Source: Zopfochytrium polystomum (Eukaryota > Chytridiomycota > Chytridiomycetes > Chytridiales > Chytridiaceae). Taken from it: a stretch of DNA of 64,000 nucleotides. This document shows, piece after piece, positions 21,001-34,849 of the stretch. Where the stretch lies: positions 1-64,000 of the forward strand of contig JAIVFJ010000076.1 of assembly GCA_025765615.1 (NCBI GenBank). The letters are read 5' to 3'. The first letter of the stretch is position 1. The number at the start of each line of letters is the position of its first letter. Position numbers and translations under genes: made by a program. The notes beneath the pieces were generated by a model. That model made no database searches. It was not told where the DNA came from and worked only from the letters and a program-made list of their open reading frames with translations.

Positions 21001-22579
21001 GTCGAAGCGGCGAAGGCAGTTCAAATAGATTTGCTGCATTTCTATGAGACACTTCCGCTTGACTTGGCGTGGTCGACTGAAAACTTCAAGATTCAGGCCG
21101 GCGCTTGTCAAGGGGTACGATTTTGTTTTGCAAATTGAAGCCGCCAGTGGGGCAATAATTGGAGTAACCTCTCCTTTTGCATCATTTTTCTTTCGCCAGG
21201 GGCTACTTTTGATGATCCACCTCTGGGGTATGCGCCAACTTGACTTTCAAATAATCGATTTACGAAGGCGCTTCACTGACAAGTGCGCACTTTGTTTTAA
21301 GCCAACGCCCTTCTCCTCCTTGCCCACAAGCCCGAATTACTGCACAAAATGATGTCAGACCCAAACATCCCGTCTTTGGGCCCGCGTCGCACGTTTGAGT
21401 GCATCAAGGTTATCAGCGACTGCATCGTCTTTGCTGATCTCTTCTCGAGTGTATCCCTCGTACGTTGCAACCTTTGCCTTCCGCAGAGCTGAAAATTGAC
21501 GCTCAGCTTTCAACTTAGACGGCAACCCCACACGTGTGCCTTCCCCTTGCTGTTGCTGCTCTTGCTTTCGTCAGCGAGCTTCAAGCCTGTAATGGTCGAT
21601 TAGAAATGTCTGGACCTCAGGAAGGCGGATCAGGGCGCGAAAGCGCCCGAACGCCGACATTTGCAGCCACCTCTGGTATTGCATCGTCCTCCCTACAGTC
21701 TTTGCCGCGTCCCAGCAGCAGCGGCCTCAACCAAAGCACCCCTCTTCTCCAAATGGATCCAGTTGACTCATTCCGCATGATGATGCTGCAACAGAATGTG
21801 TCGGTCGCCGTGAAGGGACTTCGAATGATGGAGAAGTATTGGGGTGCTGTGAAAGCGGTCCTTACCCAACTGGCTGTTCATTGTGAACGTAAGAGTTTGC
21901 GCGCGTCCCGATTTTCTGACCACCCGAAACCCTCCCAACGAATGGAGTTTCTTGCATTGAATGAATCTTCACGGAATTAAACTTCATTTTTATCAAATAG
22001 GTGCGGGTGTGACTGGACTTGATTTTTCGAGCGACCCTGAGGAAACGGAGAGGTACATTTGCCTTCCAGACAAAGGAATATTGCGCCGTTTTACAAGAAA
22101 TACTGATCGACGTAAGTGCGAATGGCTCCTTTCGCAAGATGTGCGATCTTCTAAACTCTCCTAATCTATTGCTCCTCCCTGTTCTGCCCTTTTTCACTTT
22201 TATAGCCGGATCTACCTCCACCTCACCCGTCACTCTCCCTTACCCCGCCCCTCTACAACCCGACCCACCCTCCGCCCAAACTTCGGGACCTGTACCACAC
22301 CAGTCGCCGCTCCCCTCTCAACAAAGGAAGCCGTTAGGTGCAGTCCCGCGGCAGACGACTTTTCTTCCTCCTCCGCCGCAGCTTCCAGCATTCCATTCGA
22401 ATCATCCATCATCCCACCACCTTGGTGCCGGAACCGCACTGTCTGCGCCATCGCCACGGGGCATGGCGGTCCTCGACCTTCAAACACTTCTTATGCAGGT
22501 CTCCGGTGGAGACCTTGGCGGCAGTGGCGGCGGCAGCGTCGTTAATGGCAGCGGAGGCGGCAATCATGCGGGATTTTGA
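18047..22579 (+). CDS. Zn2Cys6 fungal-type transcription factor
   Basis: Predicted nuclear regulator. The first exon starts at 18047 (MPHPQQQQ, a glutamine run) and carries a binuclear zinc cluster at about residues 159-187 with spacing C-X2-C-X6-C-X6-C-X2-C-X6-C, followed by a basic stretch (RKKRRKRRR) and an acidic run. After a Ser/Pro-rich linker, about a dozen short exons (from 19540 to 22579) encode the fungal-specific middle homology region: WRPLFDLFFVVLGQHFPSIS, YDTTTALLLLAWCEFRE, QFTGMAIRMAFDLGIN and DRVISFFTGRPVTIAE. GT-AG introns of 50-150 bases were placed by frame. The C-terminus is Pro/Ser/Gly-rich. No target genes can be named. An in-frame GTG at 17993 is not taken as the start. 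Confidence 0.88.
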
Positions 22580-23001
22580 AATTGCATGGGTCGCAGGCAC
22601 GTTTCTGGTTATAATGTTGCAAACCTCTCTCTCTCTCTTGTCCGACCGAATTCTGAAGGAACAATGGGGTCATGTCATTGTCTGGAGGTTACCTTCAATA
22701 CCGCTGACGGGAGAAAAGTTGCCGCGTCTCCCAATCCTTTCTTAACTCCGATCCTATGATTTCTGCATCTCTTCGTTCATTTATGTCATGTCCTCTTTTT
22801 TCTAATACAACAAAAGCGCTGCAAATCGGTAATGCGGAACACCCAAACCAAGGACTACTCTTTCGTTTCCACTTGTAGAACTACGGCTTCAGGGTGGAAA
22901 AGAGCGGGTTCATATCGAAGCGTGACCTAAACAAGCTTTGTTTTTGAGGCATCCCATAGCCTTCGTTGTTACAGCACAGATAATCCGCTTTCAGTTGTCT
23001 A
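22580..23001. other. Convergent spacer
   Basis: Gap between the ends of the Zn2Cys6 gene and NSE1, presumably both 3' UTRs. I see no gene or repeat in it. Confidence 0.5.
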
Positions 23002-24466
23002 TCAACGCCTGGATGCCCTCTTCCGCTTTCCAGAAGAGGAGCTCGGCAACGGCACATCTTCTGTCCCAGTCTCTGGTTCACTGCCACTTTCCAGAGGCCT
23101 GCCTTTTCCCTTTCCAGTAGGAGTAGAATTTTTCTCCCGCTCCTCATCTTCCTGATCGTCCTGGTCGTCCAGCTTGTCTACGATGCTCGAGGCTGCACGA
23201 TTCGGTCGAATTGGACGCTCTGGTGCAATCAAGCGGCGACGAGACTCGCCACGCCAAGGAGAGTGGCAGCTGCTGACCGGACACAAGGCGGGATGCGACT
23301 CGAAATACACTTTGGCGCAATGCAGATGCAGGCGCCCAGCGCAGTCCGCCAGACAGCAGCGCTGATACTAACCAAAATACGGAAGATGAGAACACACCAA
23401 CATTCAGAGGCGCGAATTACATGAGTTGTGACAATCTCCTTGCACAAAGTGCAGAATCGAATCTGATCATCGTATTCTTCACGGAGGTAGCTCTTAAGTT
23501 CTAGCACGCTGCGCAAGCTTAGAGAAAGGTATCCGGCACTTCCACAGCTTGTCAGGTCCTCAAGATCGCGTTGGCAAATGAAAGTCTACATACTTGTTCA
23601 CCAGCCAACCATCTCGTACAAAAGAATGGATCAAATCCTCCGCTGCCCGTTTTGTCAACGGGGGCTTAACAGAGGACGATTCGCGGAGAGCCCCCGTTGA
23701 CGAAATTTCGTATGTTTCGTCATCCGAACGCATAATCAAATCTATCTGCCCAAAAAACAAAGCGTCAAATGAAGGCCAGACGAGGCACGTTAGAGTACCA
23801 ATCTTTTGAAGTATGCAAGCTCATTCGGATGCAAAGTGGTCGCGCTCTGTGCGATCTCGTCACCCGTTTGGTTTACCTGACGGGAAGATGCATTGGTCCT
23901 AGGAATGACGACCGAGGACACACCATCGCCCAGAACTTTTCGCCCTTATCTGGAGTCAGCCCCGAGGCCAGCTGAAAATCCAGCTTTCCCAGGTATTCGT
24001 TGACTCCACGTATGAACCGTGGAAATTCCTCGACGGGGGCATTTTCTACTTCGCGGAAGTGGGGAGGGAGGAGGAGGGTTTCAACACGTCTACGTTAAAC
24101 AGTGCTGGTTTGTGGAAACTCACCGCCAGTCTTTTCGCAGCATTCGCGGTAAAGCCGGATGGCTTTCTCGTCGGGACCGAATCGGACCAACATCCAGGAA
24201 TGAACAAACAACTGATATGCCTCCCTGAAGGGAGCGCAAGCTGGGAAGAACTTGTAAGTCGATAATGGGCCAGCCGGACCGTGCGCACGCTGAACACGAC
24301 CGTCAGCATCACCCGCATCGACATTGTGAGCCTCCGTTCGTGCTGCCACTTCGCGGCGATGCTTTTGCTGGCGATCCAGACGGCGCTGTCCTGGCGTCGG
24401 GGTCGGGTTCTCGTCATCATCGCTCTGTGGATCGGCCCTGCGTGTCCGCCTTGTCGAAGCCGTCAT
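23002..24466 (-). CDS. NSE1: SMC5/6 complex subunit NSE1
   Basis: NSE1 is the RING-like component of the SMC5/6 complex, which works with NSE3 and NSE4 in DNA repair in the nucleus. Exons on the minus strand read REAYQLFVHSWMLVRFGPDE, then FIRGVNEYLGKLDFQLASG, then TTLHPNELAYFKRLIDLIMR, LTKRAAEDLIHSFVRDGWL and the RING-like part with CTLC, CAGRLHLHCAKVYF and CPVSSCHSPW. The order and the winged-helix-like middle match the NSE1 family. The start at 24466 gives a basic N-terminal extension of about 60-70 residues; an extra intron in that part is possible. The tail beyond the RING is acidic then basic (ends KRKRASRR). At least four introns. Confidence 0.82.
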
Positions 24467-25170
24467 TTCTTTTTTGTTCGGACTCGGTGGGACAAGCAAA
24501 ACACGTGACTTCCGCGATCATTTCTAGAGGAAATGCAAGCGGCAGAGTAAGGAGGAAGCATGTTGACGCAGCACCTCCACGATCGCCCGCTGCCGCCCCA
24601 CTGGCCGCCTGTCTGGGTTTCCGCATAATACTTCACATACGCTGCCTGCCCCTGCGCGCCGTTTAAGGAGATGGACCTCAGACCCTGACCGATTGACGAC
24701 CACCTTAAGAGCCATGAACCTTCACTTTATAGCGTCTACGAGCTCGGGGTCGTAGAAGGGGCGCATCGCGCCATCAGTGGACATTGGGCGTGTTGTCCGC
24801 CTCAGTATACCTGCAGGGCTCGCCACCACCGCCTTTCGCTTTGTCATGGGCGCAGAGCAAGCGGTCCGTTCCATCATCAATTCTCGTAGTGCTGAACGAG
24901 GAAGGCGAGGATTTGGACCGCTCGGCCGTCGGCTGCGGCGGCCGTGCGCCAGCGTCTGCCGCTCCTTATGATGCGTCGCACTAATGTGTCTTGCTGTGTC
25001 GCTGCTGTGGTGCCCGACGGCGTTCCAAGGAAGAGTGGCCCTCTGCCGTGGACCACTGGCAGCAGAAGCACCGAAGAACGGAAGGACAGGCACGGTGACT
25101 GAAAATCTCGATGACGGCGTTTGGGAAGGTGGGCCACTGAAACTTCTCCATTGTCCAATTGTGAGGACGC

Positions 25171-25206
<36 letters not shown>

Positions 25207-25244
25207 TTGAACCACATTGAGCCTGAAAATCCGATCACTCAATT
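24467..25244. other. Divergent spacer between NSE1 and the Kin4-like kinase
   Basis: This holds an E-box (CACGTGA, 24502-24508) close to NSE1 and a run of 33 A (25172-25204) close to the kinase. The minus strand has open stretches (24722-25093, 24877-25242, 24524-24715) with codon-like composition, for example AMRPFYDPELVDAIK, but no family is recognised and no consistent exon chain could be built. A small uncharacterised minus-strand gene remains possible. Confidence 0.4.
25172..25204 (+). promoter_or_regulatory. Poly(dA) tract of 33 before the kinase gene
   Basis: An unbroken run of 33 adenines ends 40 bases upstream of the kinase ATG. Long poly(dA:dT) tracts in fungal promoters exclude nucleosomes; a retroposon tail or a simple microsatellite would look the same. 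Confidence 0.6.
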
Positions 25245-28836
<3,592 letters not shown>

Positions 28837-29613
28837 TCAGGTTCTCTTCCTAGAGTCGCCAGTATTCGCTTATTCGCCGCCATCTAGGTTCCGTGTTTGT
28901 CCTCTTACGTTCTTTGTCATGGTTGTAGATCTACAATTTATTTTTGTCCTGTTCGGGTTGTGCTCTTCGCAGATTTGTTTCCCCTCGCTTTTTTCCTTTG
29001 GACTGTCATGTGTTGTTTCTCTTACCGGACGTGCTGAAGCCTTTTGGTGGAAGCGCCCTCATCATGAGGTCGCTCTGACATTGCCATTTTTGTACTTGAG
29101 ACTTTCTATATCTCAGCTCTTGTGCGTACTTTCGTCCTCATCATACTAGCGCAGTTGAACAAACATTGTGCAGCTTTCTTGAATGTGGCATAAAGAGCAA
29201 GTTTTGGTCATTGCGTAGGAGGACAGTTGGGGATACCAAAACAAGCAAATTTTAAATCCACGTTCCTCCTCAGTTTGAGTTTCGTTTGGGCATATGTGTG
29301 GCAATTGCTGGTCGGGAAAGTATTGCTGCTCCCGAAGAGTGTCATCTCTGGTGAAAGTTGCAATCTTTGATCGCTGGTTTCGCGCGCAGCCCAGTCGACC
29401 AGAGAATGAAAAGCAAAACGTGATTTGATTACTTGAACGCGATCTCTCTGTTGCGACATAATTTGCAATAATCTGTTTATTTCTCAGAGAACATGCTCAC
29501 TGCCAGTTTGTGGGCGCTGGAAGCATATTGTTGGCTCGATTCGCTGAATATGTTCTACACGGTCCTGGCACTGGAAGTTGACGGACTGAACGTGGCTCTG
29601 GAGAAAGAGTATT
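28837..29613. other. Convergent spacer
   Basis: Region between the stops of the kinase and RMD5. It is AT-richer, with no coherent coding on either strand and no repeat seen. Confidence 0.5.
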
Positions 29614-30944
29614 TTAAAAGTAAACTCGAACAGCTTGCTGCGCAGTGTTCTGTGCTGGGCAGTACGGGCACTTGAAACCCGCCGTAGCATTTCCTTTGCT
29701 CAGTCGGCTCAAGCTTTCCTTGCATATCACATGCCCACACTGCATCATCATGGGGGGGTTATCATCTGTGCCCAGATCCTTCGACACAGGACAGGCAAAC
29801 ACGGAGTGGAACCGCTCTTTTTCCTGAAGTGGGATCTCAACAGGGAGCTCGTCTGCCGTTGTCCATTCTAGACCGGCTCGGTCCTTGAGGATTCCAGACA
29901 TTTTGGCAATCGTCGGAAGCGCCGATGTGCCAACGGTGATCGCAACGTGGAGCGGTGAGTCAGAGGAAAGTCCAAGATGGAGGCAAAAGTCCCGGGAGAA
30001 CGAATGCTGTGCGTCAGACCAGAGGGTGGGAGATATCAAGTCCTTGTACGGGCTTGTGGGAAGACGGCGTATGAACATAAGCGAGCCCATAAGCCGTTGA
30101 ATGTCTGAGTGGTAAGTTTGCTGAGAAACAAGTAAAAGCATGTTGCGGGAGGCTGGGTAATCCGGTTACCTTTCATATTGTTTTTCTTGAAGTAACCAAA
30201 CTCTTTTTTTGCATACTCCAGAGCCTCCGTTGCCATGCCGACCGTCACGAATTTCAAAAACTGGAGCTTCACCAATTGGAACTCCAGAATGCTTCCTCGC
30301 TTCTCAAGATGCTCTCTCCTCTCGTGTGCCCAGCGAATCGCTCCCTCCAGGGAACCTGTGCGCATCTCTGCCAGGATCTGATGCATCGCGGTGAACTGAT
30401 GGCGCAGTGACTCGAGGTCATTTCTGATAGACGAAGATATGTCCTCGCCCAGAACGTCGGCCTCCTTCAAAAAGATATCCGCGAGCTCGAAACGCCCTTC
30501 TCTCACCAAGTGAATAGCGATCGCTCTGTGCAGAAGCGCATCCTTGCCATCGAATGCGTTGGAGTCCCAGATTGTATCAATATCCAATTTAAACCGTTTG
30601 TCGACAGCTTTGGTGTACTTTGACGTTGCGTTGTACAAATCGCGGTGTAACTCGGTCACGATTTCGTGCGTCTTTTTCGCACGATCCAAGACATCCTTCG
30701 GATTGTATCTGAAGGGATAAGTAATGGTGGCGCTGGCAGTGGCTGCAACAGGAGCTGACGGTGGCATTCCTGGTTCACTTTCGTCCATTGGATCGAGGAC
30801 GGGAGGTTGCTGCACAGGGCGGAGAAGGGCTGCACGCGCGTCCTGGAGGGACGCGATGAGGGCATCCAGCCGCTCTCTGCTCTGGTCGACACATTGCTTC
30901 TGCTTTTTGATGAGCTTATCGTGTTCGCTGATCAGGGAATCCAT
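29614..30944 (-). CDS. RMD5: GID/CTLH ubiquitin ligase subunit RMD5/GID2
   Basis: RMD5 (GID2) is the RING subunit of the GID/CTLH E3 ligase, which in yeast destroys gluconeogenic enzymes such as fructose-1,6-bisphosphatase when glucose returns. Two exons (30944-30170 and 30104-29614) with one GT-AG intron. The N-terminus is coiled-coil-like (DSLISEHDKLIKKQKQC). LLHRAIAIHLVREGRFELAD is the LisH-like part, the CTLH/CRA helices follow, and the C-terminus has the family's degenerate RING: ACPVSKD, MMMQCGHVICKESLSRL and FKCPYC. The length of about 420 residues fits the family. The start is the first ATG, and the intron restores frame exactly (KG-DIQRLMGSLMF). Confidence 0.9.
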
Positions 30945-31408
30945 GTCGTGCTGAAGGGAACAGGATCAAAAATTGTTTGCAAAAGGATTTCGTCTCCCTG
31001 CAGACAATATAAGCGGCAGTGCCAACTACACCGTTGTAGAATCATTGCGCCAAGCGATCGTTAGGCGGGAAACACCGTTCAAGGCCACTCAATTGAATTC
31101 CGTTCTTAGACAGAAGTGCGCACATTTTCCTGTTTGGACGACCTCTAGAAGTGGGTAATGCGCATTTCAGTATGCGCTTGGCTTTTGGCGCCAACCGATG
31201 AAAGAGAACGACAGGATTGGTAGATTCAAAGCACATTGCTAGTTTTAAAGCACTGCCGTTTCATTCAAATTCGAAGAAAGCCCTCTTATCCATGCTACCC
31301 CTTTCCTGTTTCCCTGTTGGCATGTCTGCCACCAGCCGCAAACGACATTACCGACGTCCTTGCCTGGCTCGACTTTTCCCATTTCCTCCACCAACCGAAA
31401 CCGGCGCC
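30945..31408. other. Spacer upstream of RMD5
   Basis: Presumed promoter of RMD5 (minus strand) and 3' region of the ankyrin-type gene. No ORF, repeat or RNA gene recognised. Confidence 0.5.
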
Positions 31409-32473
31409 TTAGACGCTCACGACGTGGGGTAGTCCACTTTCTTTCCACCATTGGACTACTTCATTATGTCCGTTCTCTGCAGCAGCCTGGACAGCTGATT
31501 GAGTGTACTTCATATTAAGCCCACTGTCCTTCCACCATTGCAGGACCTCCCGGTAGCCCGCCCTGCTGGCTGCGGTGACGGCAAAAGGCGAATAGATACA
31601 TTCCAGCCCGCTGTCCTTCCACCACTGGAGGACGTCGATACGGCCGTTCGCCGAGGCGTGGTCAATGGCGGCAATCGAGTACCTGAGTTCGACGACAACG
31701 GGTGTGGTGCTGTTGCCTTTTGTCTCAGCTGAGGCGGGCGCCGCTGAACTAATAGGCGCGGCAGACCTTGCCTCAGGCGGGGCCTTGTCCTTGAACCACT
31801 GGAGCACGCCGACGTGGCCAATGCGTGAGGCAGTGTCGACCGCAAAGAAACTGTGCTTGAATGGGAGCGGCCTGTGCGCTGCGGCGTCGCCGGCGGGGTT
31901 TGCCTGGCGCAGCCACCAGTCGAGGACGGCGATGCGGCCCTCGCCAGCGGCGCCGTCCACAGCGTTGGCCGTGTAGCGAAACTCAATACCCGGACTCTGG
32001 CGCCGCCACCATTCTAAGACTGCCATGTGTCCGTTGGTGGAAGCCTTGTCAACCGCCCGTTCCGTGTATCGCATGTCGAGCCCCGAGTCCACCCACCACT
32101 GCAGCACGGCGAGATGGCCGTTTTGGCTGGCGCCGTCCACGGCAAAGCTGTTGTACTTGAGATTGAGGCCGCTATCCTTCCACCACTGCAGTACAGCAAC
32201 GTGCCCATTCTGACACGCGGCAGAGATTGCAGTCGGGGTGTACCGGGGAGTAAGACTGTGGTGACGACAGAAGCGTAGGAGGCGGTCCAGGAGGCGTGTG
32301 TTACCCGCACGGGAGGCAATGTCGAATTGGTTTGATTTTTTGGATAAGAGCGCTTGAGCCTGGAAGAGCTCCAGCTGAAACAGCGTCGCTAGGACGAACT
32401 GGTCCGTTTGGTAGAGGTAAGGCGCGACTTTCGCCGCGACAATCGGTGGAAACATACGCGCAGCTGGTTGCAT
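31409..32473 (-). CDS. Ankyrin-type repeat protein with tryptophan-rich units
   Basis: A single-exon gene of about 354 residues starting at ATG 32473 (MQPAARMFPPIVAAKVAPYL). After a leader there are about eight units of 33-47 residues of the form NGHVAVLQWWKDSGL followed by YxxxAVDxAS. This is ankyrin-like (NGH and AVL at the helix turns), but each unit has a WW pair. Similar units occur in expanded protein families of zoosporic fungi and oomycetes. Ankyrin-type stacks bind other proteins; no partner or location can be named, and no signal peptide or membrane segment is seen. The repeats are near-identical in places (QWWKDSGL at least four times), which suggests recent internal duplication. 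Confidence 0.8.
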   Translation of the reverse strand: MQPAARMFPPIVAAKVAPYLYQTDQFVLATLFQLELFQAQALLSKKSNQFDIASRAGNTRLLDRLLRFCRHHSLTPRYTPTAISAACQNGHVAVLQWWKDSGLNLKYNSFAVDGASQNGHLAVLQWWVDSGLDMRYTERAVDKASTNGHMAVLEWWRRQSPGIEFRYTANAVDGAAGEGRIAVLDWWLRQANPAGDAAAHRPLPFKHSFFAVDTASRIGHVGVLQWFKDKAPPEARSAAPISSAAPASAETKGNSTTPVVVELRYSIAAIDHASANGRIDVLQWWKDSGLECIYSPFAVTAASRAGYREVLQWWKDSGLNMKYTQSAVQAAAENGHNEVVQWWKESGLPHVVSV

Positions 32474-32814
32474 CAAGAGCTGATGGGTCACCTACGCACG
32501 ACCAGATCGTTCTGGGAGGATTTTAATTCAACCAAGCCCTCTCAAGGCAAGGAGTGTTTGCTCCGAAGCTGCAAGAGCAGAAATATGTGCCACGATGGGA
32601 GGTGCTTCACGTGATGTTTTTGTTGCTCTTGTGCGTTGGACGGTGACGCGGCAGCAGGCCAAGGCGCTCAACCAATTGTGAACAATTCTCGAAGCACAGA
32701 ATCAACAAAAATGCCGTTCCAACGATTCCCATCTGTCGCACTTGGAGGGGCATGCATAAACGGCCGTAGTATTCAGGGCAAAAGGAAAGAGGAGACCGGC
32801 CAAGTCCAATGCAC
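32474..32814. other. Spacer with E-box
   Basis: Between the ankyrin-type gene and the end of UBC6. Apart from TCACGTGA at 32607-32614 nothing is recognised. Confidence 0.45.
32607..32614. promoter_or_regulatory. TCACGTGA palindrome before the ankyrin-type gene
   Basis: A palindromic E-box 134 bases upstream of the start codon at 32473, same core as at 17989 and 24502. Confidence 0.45.
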
Positions 32815-34095
32815 TTAGTGAACAGGTTTTGCAATAAGAAGAGATACTCGACGAAGAACTAAGTACCCCAATAAAAACACAAGGAAGACAATAAGTGTAT
32901 CGATCTGGCGTCTCCGGCTCTCCACGACATTAGGGGTAACGACACCCTCTGCAACTACTTGTTCAGGGACAGATTGGTCTGACAGTGCTGTAGGTGAGTT
33001 CTCGGGTTGCGCTGGAGCGGCTACTGGTAATCCCTGCGCTGTTCCGCCGACATCACGAAGCTGATTCCGCTGCCGCAAGCCGCTTTGCATTTGCGGGGGT
33101 GGTTTGGCGTCATTTTCGGAATTGCTCTTACTGCTGTCGACGTCATCGGCTTCGACTTCCGCTTTTTTTAAGCTCGAAACAGTACTGGAGACCGCCAAAA
33201 CGTTTTTCGGCGTCGCGACGGTCTCATCTGCTTCCTTTTCTTCACCAGCTCGCGGCTGCTGCGGTTGTGGCACACCAAACTGGATTCCATCCTCTCCCTT
33301 AAGGACAGTCGACGCAACAACCGACTCATCCGGAAGCACTTGCGAATTAACCGATCCGCAGTCTCGGCACACCCATGCGCGGGAAGCCTTCGCAAGCCTC
33401 GCACGTTCCTCAGCTGTGTAGTCAATCGCCCCAATCGCTCCGTTGCCCTCCGAAGTCATGAATGAAATCAGCGCAACGAGGGCCGACCGCACACCCCATG
33501 CGGGCCGCCAATATTCAGGGTGGAAGCCGGTGATTGAGAGACAAATTTTTTTGTTGACTTCGAAACGGCCGTTGGGAGTGAGGAAGACGATATTTGGTGG
33601 CTAAGCGGCTAATGAGGCGGGATACTCGAAATTGGTCTGTCAAAACAAAAAGTACGAAGTTACCTTGAAAGGATAGTCTGAAGGAAAAATTATCCGACCA
33701 TGGTACCTGCCGCCGGCGAAGCCGCCCTCGGCTGGGCCGCGAACGGTGAAGTGCCTGCGCCATGCCCGGTAAGAATTACTTCAACGGATAAGATCGAGAC
33801 ACGAAGCACAGGGGGATCCGATGCTCATCCCAGATTCTAGTGGAACATAATAATACCCGCCATTCGAAAATATTGTCCTCCAGGGGCGCAGCGATGAACT
33901 CTGGAGATGGCTCCTTTTTCAGATCGGCGTACTCTTTCATGAGTCGCTTTACAGCTGCACTACGGCTTGCCTGCCAGAAAGCGATGTTAGGCCTCTACAA
34001 GGTGGCGGGTTCAACCTCGTCATTGTGTTAGATCGTCACTGGGACGGATCCCAGTCCGAAAGGGCGGGCGGATGGGTGGGAAGGGCACTTGCCAT
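32815..34095 (-). CDS. UBC6: Ubiquitin-conjugating enzyme E2 of the UBC6/UBE2J class
   Basis: A tail-anchored E2 of the endoplasmic reticulum that passes ubiquitin to ERAD ligases. Exons on the minus strand read SRSAAVKRLMKEYADLKKEP, PLEDNIFEW, HFTVRGPAEGGFAGGRYHGR, then PNIVFLTPNGRFEVNKKICL, where the cysteine is the active site, GFHPEYWRPAWGVRSALVAL and IGAIDYTAEERARLAK. This is the UBE2J pattern. A long polar linker and one C-terminal membrane helix (TLIVFLVFLLGYLVL) follow, as expected. Exons: about 33969-33861, 33754-33664 and 33600-32815; the first codon lies at 34095. Two introns seem to need GC donors (see findings). Total about 330 residues. Confidence 0.9.
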
Positions 34096-34263
34096 CTCGG
34101 TTTTCGTCAAATTAATTTTTTTGCGGTGACAAGTCACTTCAAGGTTAGAATTGTTTTGGCCCAGCGGGCACATTTATTCCCAAGTTTTCTTTTCTTTTTT
34201 TTTTCTTAATTTTTTTTCCCCCCTCCTTTCGGATGTCCCAGTGGGCGAGGTGGTTACCCGCTG

Positions 34264-34838
34264 TATGGTAGCTACTTGGCACTTGCCTTTCAGCAAACCA
34301 CAAAAGCCAATTATGCAAACGAAAGGTTCCTCTCATACTAAGTTTGATTATTGTGGCCCTGGACAACCCCTTACTTTACAGTCATCAGTAGGGTAAAACT
34401 AACCTGTCTCACAACAGCCCAAACCCAGCTCACATTTCCTATTGGTGAGTGAACAATAAGGTCTCAAATCGACACGTTATCACGACATTTTCATACCGGT
34501 TATGTGTCGCTGTACAATTCCTGTGTATCGTTATCGGGGTTTGGGTTCGATTCACCATTAAACATCATTAAATGTGATAATTCTTGCGATACTGTGAAAA
34601 ACAATATGCATGGCAGTGTGTCGTTGTTGGAAAGTGCCGTGTCGCAACACAAATATCACGGGAATTGTCGTTATCGTTGTACAGATTTGGAACCTTGTGA
34701 ACAATCTGACACTTTACCACTGCTGAATGGTAATAATAGGAAGAGCTGACATCAAAGAATCAAAAGTAATGTTGCTATGAACACTTGGTTGGCACAAGCC
34801 AGTCATCCCTGTGGTAACTTTTCTGGCACCTCTTGGCC
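34264..34838 (-). pseudogene. Decayed fragment of 28S rRNA
   Basis: On the minus strand the sequence follows the 3' part of fungal large-subunit rRNA: AGAGGTGCCAGAAAAGTTAC, CACAGGGATGACTGGCTTGT, TGAGACAGGTTAGTTTTACC and AACTTAGTATGAGAGGAAC are close to universally conserved 28S words. It is interrupted by a 239-bp insertion (34458-34696). Many differences from functional rRNA are C-to-T or G-to-A at CpG positions, and the conserved 3' end is missing, so it is a pseudogene copy outside the rDNA array. Confidence 0.85.
34458..34696. mobile_element. MITE inserted in the 28S rRNA fragment
   Basis: This 239-bp insert is flanked by the 9-bp duplication GTGAACAAT (34449-34457 and 34697-34705). Its ends are inverted repeats: AAGGTCTCAAATC at the left and, on the opposite strand at the right, AAGGTTCCAAATC. 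It contains no coding. A 9-bp duplication with imperfect terminal repeats is typical of Mutator-like (MULE) non-autonomous elements; an 8-bp hAT reading is less good. Confidence 0.8.
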
Positions 34839-34849
34839 CAAACACCAGT

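Noticed and set aside
24722..25242. A small minus-strand gene between NSE1 and the kinase
   Set aside because: Open stretches exist but no consistent splice chain, start or family could be supported; reported only as spacer content.
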